A stretch of DNA of 64,000 nt, taken from assembly GCA_900550035.1 (NCBI GenBank), contig URQS01000004.1, positions 22,328 through 86,327 on the forward strand, read 5' to 3'. Below, one piece after another: positions 49,381 through 57,837 of the stretch. How positions within the stretch are numbered: the stretch's first letter is position 1; each line of letters starts with the position of its first letter. The notes under the pieces were generated by a model. It was given only the letters and a program-made list of their open reading frames with translations. It had not been told where the DNA came from and did not search any database. The translations under genes and the position numbers were made by a program. Origin of the DNA: an uncultured Prevotella sp. Lineage in GTDB: Bacteria > Bacteroidota > Bacteroidia > Bacteroidales > Bacteroidaceae.

Positions 49381-50829
49381 TTATTTGAACTTGCTGTAGA
49401 TGACGCTTATGGTTATCTTGCTGTCCTTGGTGTCGTTATTGCCACGTACCAGACGAGTGCTTGTCATCGACATGTCGTTGTTTACGCTTATCAGTTCCGT
49501 TGCACCGCTCGAGGTGTCGTAGCTAACGCTGACGGGTATCAGTACCACCTTGTTCCAATCGGTGTCTGTGCGGTCTGCCTTGTCGTAGAGGTTCTTTATC
49601 AGACTTCCGATATTGTTGAATGTGTACGTATTGGTAGCGCTGCTGTACGATGCGAGATACGACGTCTTGTAGTCGGCTGTACGGTTGTTCTCGAAGAAAG
49701 CCTTCACGTCGCTCTTGGGCAGCATGAGCAGCGTTTTAGGAGCGCTGAGAGTGTACTTGCTGTCCTGGGTGTTGTTGATACGACGCAGCACAACCTTTGC
49801 CGAATTGATAGTGTCGTTCTTGTGGCTGTACACCTTTCCGCCAACGGTATATTCCTTCTCTACAATCTGCGTCACGGGCAGGGTGAGTTCGGTGTAGATG
49901 CCTGCTGGCGACTTGATGTAGGTGCATGAGGGGTCGGCTACGAGCTGGCTAATGACGTTCTGGTCGTTCTGTATTCTTGTAGTTTGCAGCACCTCTTCAG
50001 TTCCAGGGAACGAAGCCATGGCTGCATAGATGGTGTCCTTTTTAGTTCCGTCAGTCTTTGTATAAGTGGTCTTGTGGCGGAAGTAGACGTTGAGTTGGCT
50101 CAGACGGATGTATGCCATTGAGCCTATGCCGCTTGTGGTCTTGAAGTAGAATCCAGGAACGAGATGGTGTATGAAGGCATAGGCGTTCTTGAAGTATTCA
50201 GGGTGCTCATAGTATGCGTTCATGATCTTCGTGCCGTATTTGGTGCTTAGCGGTATGCGTATGCTGGGCATGTAGTCGCTGCCGTAGCGTGTGCTCTCGT
50301 CGACGTTGAGGTCGGTGAGCGTGTACATCTTGTCGACTTTCATCGACTGCGGCGTGATGTATTCGGCTTCGGGGTTGAAGTCGGTGTAGAATTTGCCTGT
50401 TTCTGGCACGGGCTTGGCAAGTTCTACGGCCGAGAGCTTCATTGTGGCGAGCGAGTCACCGAAGTAGTTAGTGTAGTAGAGGCGTATGTCGCATGAGTCG
50501 GCCATGATGCGGTTGTTGATGTCAAGGCTCTTAATGCTGTCCTTCTCGGGGAACGTGAAGTCCTCGGGGGTGTAGAACTGTGTCATGAAGCAGTTTGTGA
50601 GGTAGGCTCCGGTCTCGGGGTCGCGCACCTTGCCGAGGTATCCTGTCGAGCTGTTGGAGAGTACAGCTCCCATAGCAGCCGAATTAGATATTATCCCGAA
50701 AGTGTCGGTTGTGATTTCGAGCTTGTCGGCATTGTCGATGAGCGACGAGCCAATCTCGCTTGTATTGTCGTCGCACGATGCCAACGCTATAGAGGCAAGC
50801 GCTATGCCTGCCAGTAGTTTTATTTTCAT
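49381..50829 (-). CDS. DUF4270 family lipoprotein
   Basis: 482 residues from the ATG at 50829 (an upstream ATG at 50907 would bury the signal peptide). Signal peptide MKIKLLAGIALASIALASC with lipobox LASC, then DDNTSEIGSSLIDNADKLEITTDTF, the recognisable DUF4270 start. The rest is beta-rich (YLGKVRDPETGAYLTNCFMTQF; LRLSQLNVYFRHKT type strands) and ends in a strand-rich segment. The family is an uncharacterised Bacteroidetes surface or periplasmic lipoprotein group. It lies 46 bases after the glycogen synthase gene on the same strand. Confidence 0.88.
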   Translation of the reverse strand: MKIKLLAGIALASIALASCDDNTSEIGSSLIDNADKLEITTDTFGIISNSAAMGAVLSNSSTGYLGKVRDPETGAYLTNCFMTQFYTPEDFTFPEKDSIKSLDINNRIMADSCDIRLYYTNYFGDSLATMKLSAVELAKPVPETGKFYTDFNPEAEYITPQSMKVDKMYTLTDLNVDESTRYGSDYMPSIRIPLSTKYGTKIMNAYYEHPEYFKNAYAFIHHLVPGFYFKTTSGIGSMAYIRLSQLNVYFRHKTTYTKTDGTKKDTIYAAMASFPGTEEVLQTTRIQNDQNVISQLVADPSCTYIKSPAGIYTELTLPVTQIVEKEYTVGGKVYSHKNDTINSAKVVLRRINNTQDSKYTLSAPKTLLMLPKSDVKAFFENNRTADYKTSYLASYSSATNTYTFNNIGSLIKNLYDKADRTDTDWNKVVLIPVSVSYDTSSGATELISVNNDMSMTSTRLVRGNNDTKDSKITISVIYSKFK

Positions 50830-50875
50830 CTTACAGTAAAAATCTAATGTTAGATATAAAGCCCCTTTATGTGTG

Positions 50876-51673
50876 TTAGAGGCTTTCGTAGAAGGCTTTA
50901 TAGGCATCGCCGGCTTCGTTGCCGGGGTAGGGTAGCACCTTTATGCCCTTACTTTTTGCATACTCTATGAGTTCGGGGTAGGCGTTGGCTTCGGCTTCTA
51001 CCACTGCATCACTATGGTCGATGGCGAGCTTGCACATTTCGGTGAAGTCGAAGTCATCATTGTAGTCAGCGAGGCTTTCTACGGTCACGTCCTTGAATTC
51101 GAGGCATCGCTTGAAGTTGTCGCCTATCTTTTTTGTGAGTCCCTGGCTGAATATTGAGGTGATAACCTTTGTACCTGCAAATGTAGGCTCGTCCTTGTAT
51201 GCAGTTTTGATGAAGAGGGGCACGATGTATCCCATCCATCCCTGGCAGTGTATAGCCTCGGGCGACCATCGTAGTTTCTTCACGGTTTCGAGTACTCCTC
51301 TTGCGAAGAATATGGCTCGCTCGCCGTTGTCGTCGTATTCCTCACCGTTGTCGTCGACAGCCATCTTGCGCTTCATGAAGTAGTCGTCGTTGTCGATGAA
51401 GTACACCTGTAGTCGTGTCTGCGGTATTGAGGCAACTTTGATGATGAGCGGGTGGTCGGTGTCGTCGATTACGAGGTTCATTCCCGAAAGGCGTATCACC
51501 TCATGTAGCTGTCCTCTACGTTCGTTGATATTGCCCCACTTCGGCATGAATGTACGTATTTCGAAACCCTCTTCCTGCATTTTGCTTGGAAGGTCTCTGC
51601 CCATTACAGAAAGTGTAGACTCTGGAACGTACGGGGATATCTCCTGATTGATGAATAAGATTTTCTTTGCCAT
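50876..51673 (-). CDS. Short glycogen/starch synthase (GT5 catalytic N-domain only)
   Basis: 265 residues, about half of a normal GlgA. The N-terminal Rossmann domain of GT5 is recognisable (KKILFINQEISPYVPESTLSVMGRDLPSKMQEEGFEIRTFMPKW; FFARGVLETVKKLRWSPEAIHCQGWMGYIVPLFIKTAY). In a full enzyme this domain binds the glucan acceptor; the C-terminal GT1-type ADP-glucose-binding domain is absent. I recall short proteins of this type in Bacteroides and Prevotella. Whether it synthesises glucan alone is unclear. A -7 element CAAAGGTA lies at 51739-51746. It is divergent from panC. Confidence 0.85.
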   Translation of the reverse strand: MAKKILFINQEISPYVPESTLSVMGRDLPSKMQEEGFEIRTFMPKWGNINERRGQLHEVIRLSGMNLVIDDTDHPLIIKVASIPQTRLQVYFIDNDDYFMKRKMAVDDNGEEYDDNGERAIFFARGVLETVKKLRWSPEAIHCQGWMGYIVPLFIKTAYKDEPTFAGTKVITSIFSQGLTKKIGDNFKRCLEFKDVTVESLADYNDDFDFTEMCKLAIDHSDAVVEAEANAYPELIEYAKSKGIKVLPYPGNEAGDAYKAFYESL

Positions 51674-51738
51674 GCTTGATTCTTTTATTGTCGCGCCGAT
51701 TCGGTTAAATTTTGTTTGTGTGCGCGTAAAAACAGGTG

Positions 51739-51746
51739 CAAAGGTA
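51739..51746 (-). promoter_or_regulatory. -7 element of the short glycogen synthase gene
   Basis: CAAAGGTA (TACCTTTG on the minus strand), 66 bases before the ATG at 51673. Confidence 0.6.
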
Positions 51747-51952
51747 TAAAAAAAAGTTCAGAAAAACCGTCGTTTTTTATTAATAACGCAATTTGGGTGC
51801 TGTATTTGTCATATTTTTAGATTTATTCTTTCGCATTTAAGAAAAATGTTGTTATTTTGCATTGAAATTTCAAAAGGATAAACGCTTTGAGCGGTTGTCA
51901 GGATTTTTTCGTGTGATCAAATTGGCAACTGGCTTATGGCAATAAAATTAAA

Positions 51953-52810
51953 ATGATGATGAAACTGTTCAGAAGTATTGTTGAACTTCAGAATGAGTTG
52001 TTCGAAGTTCGGAAGGAAGGAAAGTCAGTAGGTTTAGTTCCCACTATGGGCGCTCTTCATGAGGGCCATGCGTCGCTTGTAAGCCGCAGTGTGGCTGAGA
52101 ACGATGTGACTGTAGTGTCAGTATTCCTCAATCCGACCCAATTCAACGACCAGAGCGATTTGGAGCGTTATCCGCGCACGCTTGATGCCGATTGCGCTTT
52201 GCTAGAGCAATGTGGTGCCGACTATGTGTTTGCACCGTCTGTAGAAGAGATGTATCCCACTAAGGATAACAGGCATTTTGAATTTCCTCCTGTCACTACG
52301 GTGATGGAAGGCGCCCATCGTCCCGGTCACTTCAATGGCGTGTGTCAAGTGGTGTCACGCCTTTTCTATATAGTACGTCCCGACAGAGCTTATTTTGGTG
52401 AGAAGGACTGGCAGCAGATAGCTGTTGTAAAGGCTTTAGTGCGCTATCTCGGACTGAAGCTGCAGATTGTAGAGTGCGACACAGTGCGCGAGACCGATGG
52501 CTTGGCAAAGAGTTCGCGCAACACTCTGCTTGCTGCCGACGAGCGTGCTATAGCCCCTAAGATTTACAGCGCGCTCAAGGCTGGCAAAGAATATGGGGCC
52601 ACCCATACGCTCAAGGAGACACATGACAAGGTGGTGGCCGACATCAATGCCGTTGAGGGTCTTGAGGTGGAGTATTTCTCTATTGTCGACGGCAATACCT
52701 TGCAGGAGGTGGAGTCGTGGGATGACAGCCAGTACATTGCAGGTTGCATAACCGTATATTGCGGTAAGACCCCGATACGACTTATCGACCATATCACATT
52801 CAAGGAATAG
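51953..52810 (+). CDS. panC: Pantothenate synthetase
   Basis: 285 residues, standard PanC length. It joins pantoate and beta-alanine with ATP to form pantothenate. ATP-binding HIGH-type motif is GALHEGHASL. Also visible are VSVFLNPTQFND, FNGVCQVVSRLF, GEKDWQQIAVVK and the KMSKS-like loop LAKSSRNTLL. Three ATG codons stand in a row at the start. It is followed after 41 bases by panD, which supplies beta-alanine. Confidence 0.97.
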   Translation: MMMKLFRSIVELQNELFEVRKEGKSVGLVPTMGALHEGHASLVSRSVAENDVTVVSVFLNPTQFNDQSDLERYPRTLDADCALLEQCGADYVFAPSVEEMYPTKDNRHFEFPPVTTVMEGAHRPGHFNGVCQVVSRLFYIVRPDRAYFGEKDWQQIAVVKALVRYLGLKLQIVECDTVRETDGLAKSSRNTLLAADERAIAPKIYSALKAGKEYGATHTLKETHDKVVADINAVEGLEVEYFSIVDGNTLQEVESWDDSQYIAGCITVYCGKTPIRLIDHITFKE

Positions 52811-52851
52811 TCAACAACAACAAACATTCAGAAAGTATTCTTTTTACCGTT

Positions 52852-53199
52852 ATGATGATAGAAGTATTGAAATCGAAACTGCACTGTGTTCAGGTGACAC
52901 AGGCCAATCTTAACTACATGGGCAGCATCACTATCGACCAGGATCTTATGGATGCTGCCAATATGATTGAGGGCGAGAAGGTGCAGATTGTCAACAACAA
53001 CAATGGTGAGCGTTTCGAGACATATATTATAAAGGGTGAGCGTGGCAGCGGATGCATCTGCCTCAACGGTGCCGCTGCACGCAAGGTGGCAATCGGCGAC
53101 ACCGTGATAATTATATCTTATGCTTTGATGGATTTTGAGGAGGCCAAGAAGTTCCGCCCCACGGTGGTGTTCCCCGAAAGCAACAAGGTTGTCAAGTAG
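52852..53199 (+). CDS. panD: Aspartate 1-decarboxylase
   Basis: 115 residues. PanD makes beta-alanine from aspartate with a pyruvoyl group formed by self-cleavage between Gly and Ser. The site is seen in LNYMGSITIDQDLMDAANM, with other conserved stretches ERFETYIIKGERGSG and NGAAARKVAIGDTVIIISYA. It lies between panC and dnaB on the same strand. Confidence 0.97.
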   Translation: MMIEVLKSKLHCVQVTQANLNYMGSITIDQDLMDAANMIEGEKVQIVNNNNGERFETYIIKGERGSGCICLNGAAARKVAIGDTVIIISYALMDFEEAKKFRPTVVFPESNKVVK

Positions 53200-53223
53200 A
53201 AACGCAATCGCTTTATTTCTTTT

Positions 53224-54777
53224 ATGCCAAATACAAGTACAGAAAGAAAGCCTGGCAAACAGTCGCAGGGCAAGGCGTTTGACAAGAACTACGGCCATCT
53301 GCAGCCACAGGCTGTGGATATAGAGAAGGTGGTGCTAGGTGCGCTGATGATTGACAAGGATGCTTTCTCGATGGTGTCGGAGACGCTGCGCCCCGAAACC
53401 TTCTACGAGCCTCGCCATCAGAAGATATACAATGCCATACAGACATTGTCGATAAACGAGAATCCGGTGGACATCATGACTGTTGTCGACGAGCTGAAGC
53501 GTGAGGGTACTATTGATGATGTGGGCGGTGCACCGTACATTGTGGAGCTTAGCTCGCATGTGGCATCGTCGGCTCATATCGAGTATCATGCTAAGATTCT
53601 TGCTCAGAAGTATCTGGCACGTCAGCTTATCTCTTACGCCAGTATTGTGGAGACCAAGGCTTTCGACGAGACGCAGGATGTAGACGAACTGATGCAGGAA
53701 GCTGAGGGCTCGCTCTTCGAGTTGTCGCAGCGCAACATGAAGAAGGATTATACGCAGGTGGACCCTGTCATAACCAAGGCTATCGACATTCTGCAGAAGG
53801 CGCAGGCTAATGCAGGCGGATTGACCGGTGTGCCTACTGGATATGAGGAATTGGACAAGAAGACGAGTGGATGGCAGAGTTCGGACCTTGTAATCATTGC
53901 CGGACGTCCAGCGATGGGTAAGACTTCGTTTGCCCTGTCACTTGCCAAGAACATTGCTGTCGACTACAACACTCCTATTGCCTTTTTCTCACTTGAGATG
54001 AACAATGTGCAGCTTGTCAACCGTCTCATTTCAAATGTGTGTGAGATACCAGGCAACAAGATGCTCAACGGACAGTTGGCTCCAGACGAATGGGAGCGAT
54101 TGGACAAGAATATTCGTCTGTTGCAAGGCTCGCCATTGTATATTGACGATACTCCGGGACTCTCCATATTCGAGTTGCGTACTAAGGCACGTCGTCTGGT
54201 GCGCGAGAAGGGCGTAAAGATTATCATGATTGACTACCTTCAGCTTATGAATGCCAATGGTATGCGTTTCGGTAGCCGTCAGGAGGAGGTGTCAAAGATT
54301 TCGCAGTCGCTTAAGGGACTTGCCAAGGAGCTTGATATCCCCATACTCGCCTTGTCGCAGCTGAACCGTACTGTTGAGAATCGTGAGGGTCTTGAAGGCA
54401 AGCGTCCGCAGCTGAGCGACCTTCGTGAGTCGGGAGCCATTGAGCAGGATGCAGATATGGTGCTGTTTGTGCATCGTCCTGAGTATTATCATATTCTGCA
54501 TGATGAGAAGGGTAATGACCTTCGTGGTATGGCACAGATTATCATTGCAAAGCACCGTAAGGGTGCTACGGGCGACGTGCTGCTTACGTTCCGTGGCGAG
54601 TTCACTCGATTCCAGGATCCCGAAAAGCAGTCGGCACCTATTGGCGATGCTCCTTTTGGTTCGGAGATTATCGGCAGCAAGATGAATGGCGGACCTGGCA
54701 TGTCGCTGCCTCCTGATATAGCAGGTATGCCCGATGATGCACCATTTGGTGAACCATCTTCACCAGCACCATTTTAG
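53224..54777 (+). CDS. dnaB: Replicative DNA helicase DnaB
   Basis: 517 residues. A hexameric 5'-3' helicase at the fork. The N-terminal domain (PQAVDIEKVVLGALMIDKDAF) is followed by a linker and the RecA-like domain: Walker A GRPAMGKTSFAL, H2 SLEMNNVQLVNRLIS, Walker B IIMIDYLQLM, and AKHRKGATGDVLLTF near the end. The last 50 residues are Gly/Pro/Met-rich. No intein interrupts the domains. The gene is followed by the second inverted nonamer array. Confidence 0.97.
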   Translation: MPNTSTERKPGKQSQGKAFDKNYGHLQPQAVDIEKVVLGALMIDKDAFSMVSETLRPETFYEPRHQKIYNAIQTLSINENPVDIMTVVDELKREGTIDDVGGAPYIVELSSHVASSAHIEYHAKILAQKYLARQLISYASIVETKAFDETQDVDELMQEAEGSLFELSQRNMKKDYTQVDPVITKAIDILQKAQANAGGLTGVPTGYEELDKKTSGWQSSDLVIIAGRPAMGKTSFALSLAKNIAVDYNTPIAFFSLEMNNVQLVNRLISNVCEIPGNKMLNGQLAPDEWERLDKNIRLLQGSPLYIDDTPGLSIFELRTKARRLVREKGVKIIMIDYLQLMNANGMRFGSRQEEVSKISQSLKGLAKELDIPILALSQLNRTVENREGLEGKRPQLSDLRESGAIEQDADMVLFVHRPEYYHILHDEKGNDLRGMAQIIIAKHRKGATGDVLLTFRGEFTRFQDPEKQSAPIGDAPFGSEIIGSKMNGGPGMSLPPDIAGMPDDAPFGEPSSPAPF

Positions 54778-54782
54778 TGATT

Positions 54783-54945
54783 AATTGAGAGTTTAGAGTT
54801 GAGAATTGAAAGTTATGATTACCATAGTTTTACAATTGCATAATTATAAACCAAACAAAGTATACTATAACTTTCAACTCTCAATTCTCAACTCTCAATC
54901 TGAATAAACTCTCAACTCTCAATTCTCAACTCTTAACTCTCAACT
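54783..54945. repeat. Second inverted array of AACTCTCAA-type nonamers
   Basis: Left part GAGAGTTTAGAGTTGAGAAT then TGAAAGTTATGATTACCATAG. Right part CTATAACTTTCAACTCTCAAT followed by further AACTCTCAATTCTC units. It lies between convergent dnaB and the addB-like gene and shares units, and the ATGATTACCA / TGGTAATCAT loop flank, with the array at 12508-12727. The last five codons of the addB-like gene are made of this repeat. Confidence 0.9.
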
Positions 54946-57830
54946 GAATAAACTCTGCAGATTCTCCTATACGAGCATTTTTCGCAACGCATTTTGTCCT
55001 GTGTAGGTGTGAAGGGTAGGGTGGTGTTGAATATTTCTTGCAGCACTTCCTTAAGATGTTTCTTAAACTCCTCTTTATATATTCTTACGTTTGAAATTTT
55101 TTGCGAGTCAATCTCAAGTACAGGGTCGTAATTATCCTTAGATGCCTGCTTTATAAATAGCAATGCCGGACTTACACAATCCTTCTGCTGATTGTATTTT
55201 GTAGAGTCGTCTACTATCAGCGAGTAGAGTAAGGCTTGCAGATAATAGTCGGAGTGCTTCTGGCTGATGTTGGTGTCCGAGAATATTTCCTCAATTTCCT
55301 TAATCTTCTTTGTAGCCTGCAGTCCCGTCTTATAATCTACTACACGTATTGTTGGTATGCCCGTTCGTGCATCAGTCACCCTGTCCAGCCGGTCGATAAT
55401 TCCGCCAATTCTTATATTCCGCTCGTTGTTGTCTTCTGCTTCAAATGTCATTTGAGTGTAGACGGCATCCTCCAGTGCGAGTATCTCGAATGGGGCTATT
55501 TTTTGGTCGCCATGAAGCAATTGGCGCAGATATTCCAGTAGCACTTTGCGGTTGATCAAATGCAGTCCGTTGTAGTAAGGGCTGCGCTTTGTGTCCTTCA
55601 TCTTGAACAGTTCTTCATTGAATGCACGATCAACAACATTCTCCAACAGACCCTTTGTGTTAAGATATTTCTGTATTGCTGCTTTTTCAATCCTGCCATT
55701 GTTGTGCTGTACAATATCGTTGTATATCAGTTGTGCCGATTTGTGGAATATATTGCCAAACATACGGTTGTCTACTACATCGTCATCGCAGTCGGGTTCC
55801 TTTATGTGTGCCACATATTGATAGAAGAACTGTAGCGGACACCTTATATATGTATTTATCGCCGATGGCGACAGACTGTACATGCTGTCGAGCGTATCCT
55901 TGATGTTGCCCTCTTTTTTTATGCTTTGGGCCACGTGGGTTACAGGTGAGTTGTTGGCAAGCAGATTGTAGTGGTTTATTTGCTGCTTGCCGTCTACCAT
56001 CAATTGCAGCATAAAGCGGCTCATTTCGCCCGTATGTCCATTGTCTGTAGTGTTGTTGTATATTATCGTTATGTCGTCGGCACGTTGCAGCAGACGGTGG
56101 AAATAGTATGAGTATATAGCTACCTTGTTGTCGATGGTAGTCAGGCCGTATGCCTTGCGTATGGCGTAAGGTATGAACGACGAGTCGTTGACACCCTTAG
56201 GCATATTGCCTTCATTGCACGACAGCAACAGCAGATGCTTGAAGTCAAGATTACGTGTTTCGAGCACTCCCATTATCTGTATTCCCACTATCGGTTCGCC
56301 ATGAAAAGGTATAGTGGTTGATGATATCAATTGTTTGATGAGTCGACGCAATGTGGTTGTGTCTACATCCAGGTCGCCATTGGCAGCGAGCTGTTCCAGA
56401 CGGTTTATGATGGTGTACATTCTGAATACCGACTCTTGCAGGAAGGCATCCTCGGTGTTCTTGGCATTGACGCCTATCTGCTTGATTATAGTAGCAACAT
56501 GCTTTAGCAGAGCGATGTTGCCGGTAGGGAAGAGCAGACACAAGCCTTCGTCTACACCTTCAAGAGTAAGTGTGTTGTGGTCGGGGTACATCAGATGTCG
56601 CTCTTTTATTGTGGCGTATACGTCCTTTGCTTTTTCTGATATATAGTGTGTGTAGGCATGTGTCAATACTTTGCTTGCATATTGTGCACGATAGTATGCA
56701 CCCTTGCTCTTAATGCCCGATGTGTACATGTCGAATAGTAGTGATACTAACGATGCTATCGGTGTCATGCCAAGTGGGAATCCACTTGTAATGTTCACTT
56801 TGTCAGCCTCTGGAGGCAGACTTTGTATCACTGGAGGCAGAATGGCTTCGTCGCACATTACAATGGCAGTTTGTCTGCCGTCTGAATATCTGTTGTCGTC
56901 GCGCAACCATTGAGCGGCATATCTTGCCTGAATGTTCTCGGTCGATGCAATTACGAACGATACGTTCTTGGGTTGTCGCATATTCGAGTAGATTTCAGCT
57001 GAGCGGACGTCGAGTTCATTGGGGAAATCCTCCAGATACATGGCAATGTATTTACCTGCCTCGTTGTTGAATGAGCTGCTGTTGCGAGGCATGTAGTAGG
57101 TGTCAAAGTCCCAGTAGAAATGGGCCTTGCCAGCCTTCTTCAGATTGGTAAACAGTTCTTGCTCTACCTTCTGAAGCAAGTTGAAACCAATGAATATGTA
57201 TGTGTCGTATTCAAATTCAATGTCTTGCTTTGTTACTACATATCTGTAGATTGCTCCTTCGTATCCTATGCCTTGGTTTCTCAGACGCTTGTTGTAGTCG
57301 TGATATATGTCGCCAAAGTGGCTCCACAGACTAAGAAAGCGTTTCTTCAACTCTGTCTCATGGTCGTCACTGAAGTTGGCAAAGAAGCGTTTGAGCATCT
57401 CGCGCTGCTCTTCGGTAAGATACGACAGGTCGTTAAGTTCGTGTATGTCTTTCAGATTGCAGAATATCTTGTCGGCATCGGCCATATTCTTGTCAATATC
57501 GTCGAAATCTGTCAATAGCAGCTGTCCCCAACCATAGAAGTGGTCGAGTGTCTCATCTATGCCCGTACATTTTACAAACGATTTATGCAGGTCGCATACC
57601 AGTTTTATGGAGTCGCCTACAGCAAATTCCGAGTGCTTGCCAAACAGCTCGCTAATGGTTGTGTATGCCGGACTCCACATGGGCTTGCCTGCTATGCGTG
57701 CAAGATATTCGTTTAGAAACAATGCTGCACGTTTGTTGGGGAATACTACCACTATGCGTGACATGTCTGTGCCCCATTTACTTATCATGTCTTCGGCTAC
57801 ATGTTCCAAAAATGTTCTTGTCGTTCTCAT
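54933..57830 (-). CDS. addB: AddB-like PD-(D/E)XK nuclease/helicase-like protein
   Basis: 965 residues. It works with the following helicase-nuclease in double-strand break processing, the AddAB equivalent of RecBCD. The N-terminal part resembles a helicase fold but lacks a full Walker A (VVFPNKRAALFLNEYLA). The C-terminal nuclease carries RVVDYKTGLQ (D-x-K). Cysteines in SAINTYIRCPLQFFYQY and in MRCEKCSYRRIC form the C-xn-C-x2-C-x5-C pattern that binds an iron-sulfur cluster in AddB-type nucleases. It lies 7 bases after the addA-like gene. Its C-terminus runs into the nonamer repeat. Confidence 0.88.
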   Translation of the reverse strand: MRTTRTFLEHVAEDMISKWGTDMSRIVVVFPNKRAALFLNEYLARIAGKPMWSPAYTTISELFGKHSEFAVGDSIKLVCDLHKSFVKCTGIDETLDHFYGWGQLLLTDFDDIDKNMADADKIFCNLKDIHELNDLSYLTEEQREMLKRFFANFSDDHETELKKRFLSLWSHFGDIYHDYNKRLRNQGIGYEGAIYRYVVTKQDIEFEYDTYIFIGFNLLQKVEQELFTNLKKAGKAHFYWDFDTYYMPRNSSSFNNEAGKYIAMYLEDFPNELDVRSAEIYSNMRQPKNVSFVIASTENIQARYAAQWLRDDNRYSDGRQTAIVMCDEAILPPVIQSLPPEADKVNITSGFPLGMTPIASLVSLLFDMYTSGIKSKGAYYRAQYASKVLTHAYTHYISEKAKDVYATIKERHLMYPDHNTLTLEGVDEGLCLLFPTGNIALLKHVATIIKQIGVNAKNTEDAFLQESVFRMYTIINRLEQLAANGDLDVDTTTLRRLIKQLISSTTIPFHGEPIVGIQIMGVLETRNLDFKHLLLLSCNEGNMPKGVNDSSFIPYAIRKAYGLTTIDNKVAIYSYYFHRLLQRADDITIIYNNTTDNGHTGEMSRFMLQLMVDGKQQINHYNLLANNSPVTHVAQSIKKEGNIKDTLDSMYSLSPSAINTYIRCPLQFFYQYVAHIKEPDCDDDVVDNRMFGNIFHKSAQLIYNDIVQHNNGRIEKAAIQKYLNTKGLLENVVDRAFNEELFKMKDTKRSPYYNGLHLINRKVLLEYLRQLLHGDQKIAPFEILALEDAVYTQMTFEAEDNNERNIRIGGIIDRLDRVTDARTGIPTIRVVDYKTGLQATKKIKEIEEIFSDTNISQKHSDYYLQALLYSLIVDDSTKYNQQKDCVSPALLFIKQASKDNYDPVLEIDSQKISNVRIYKEEFKKHLKEVLQEIFNTTLPFTPTQDKMRCEKCSYRRICRVYSVES

Positions 57831-57837
57831 GATGCTA

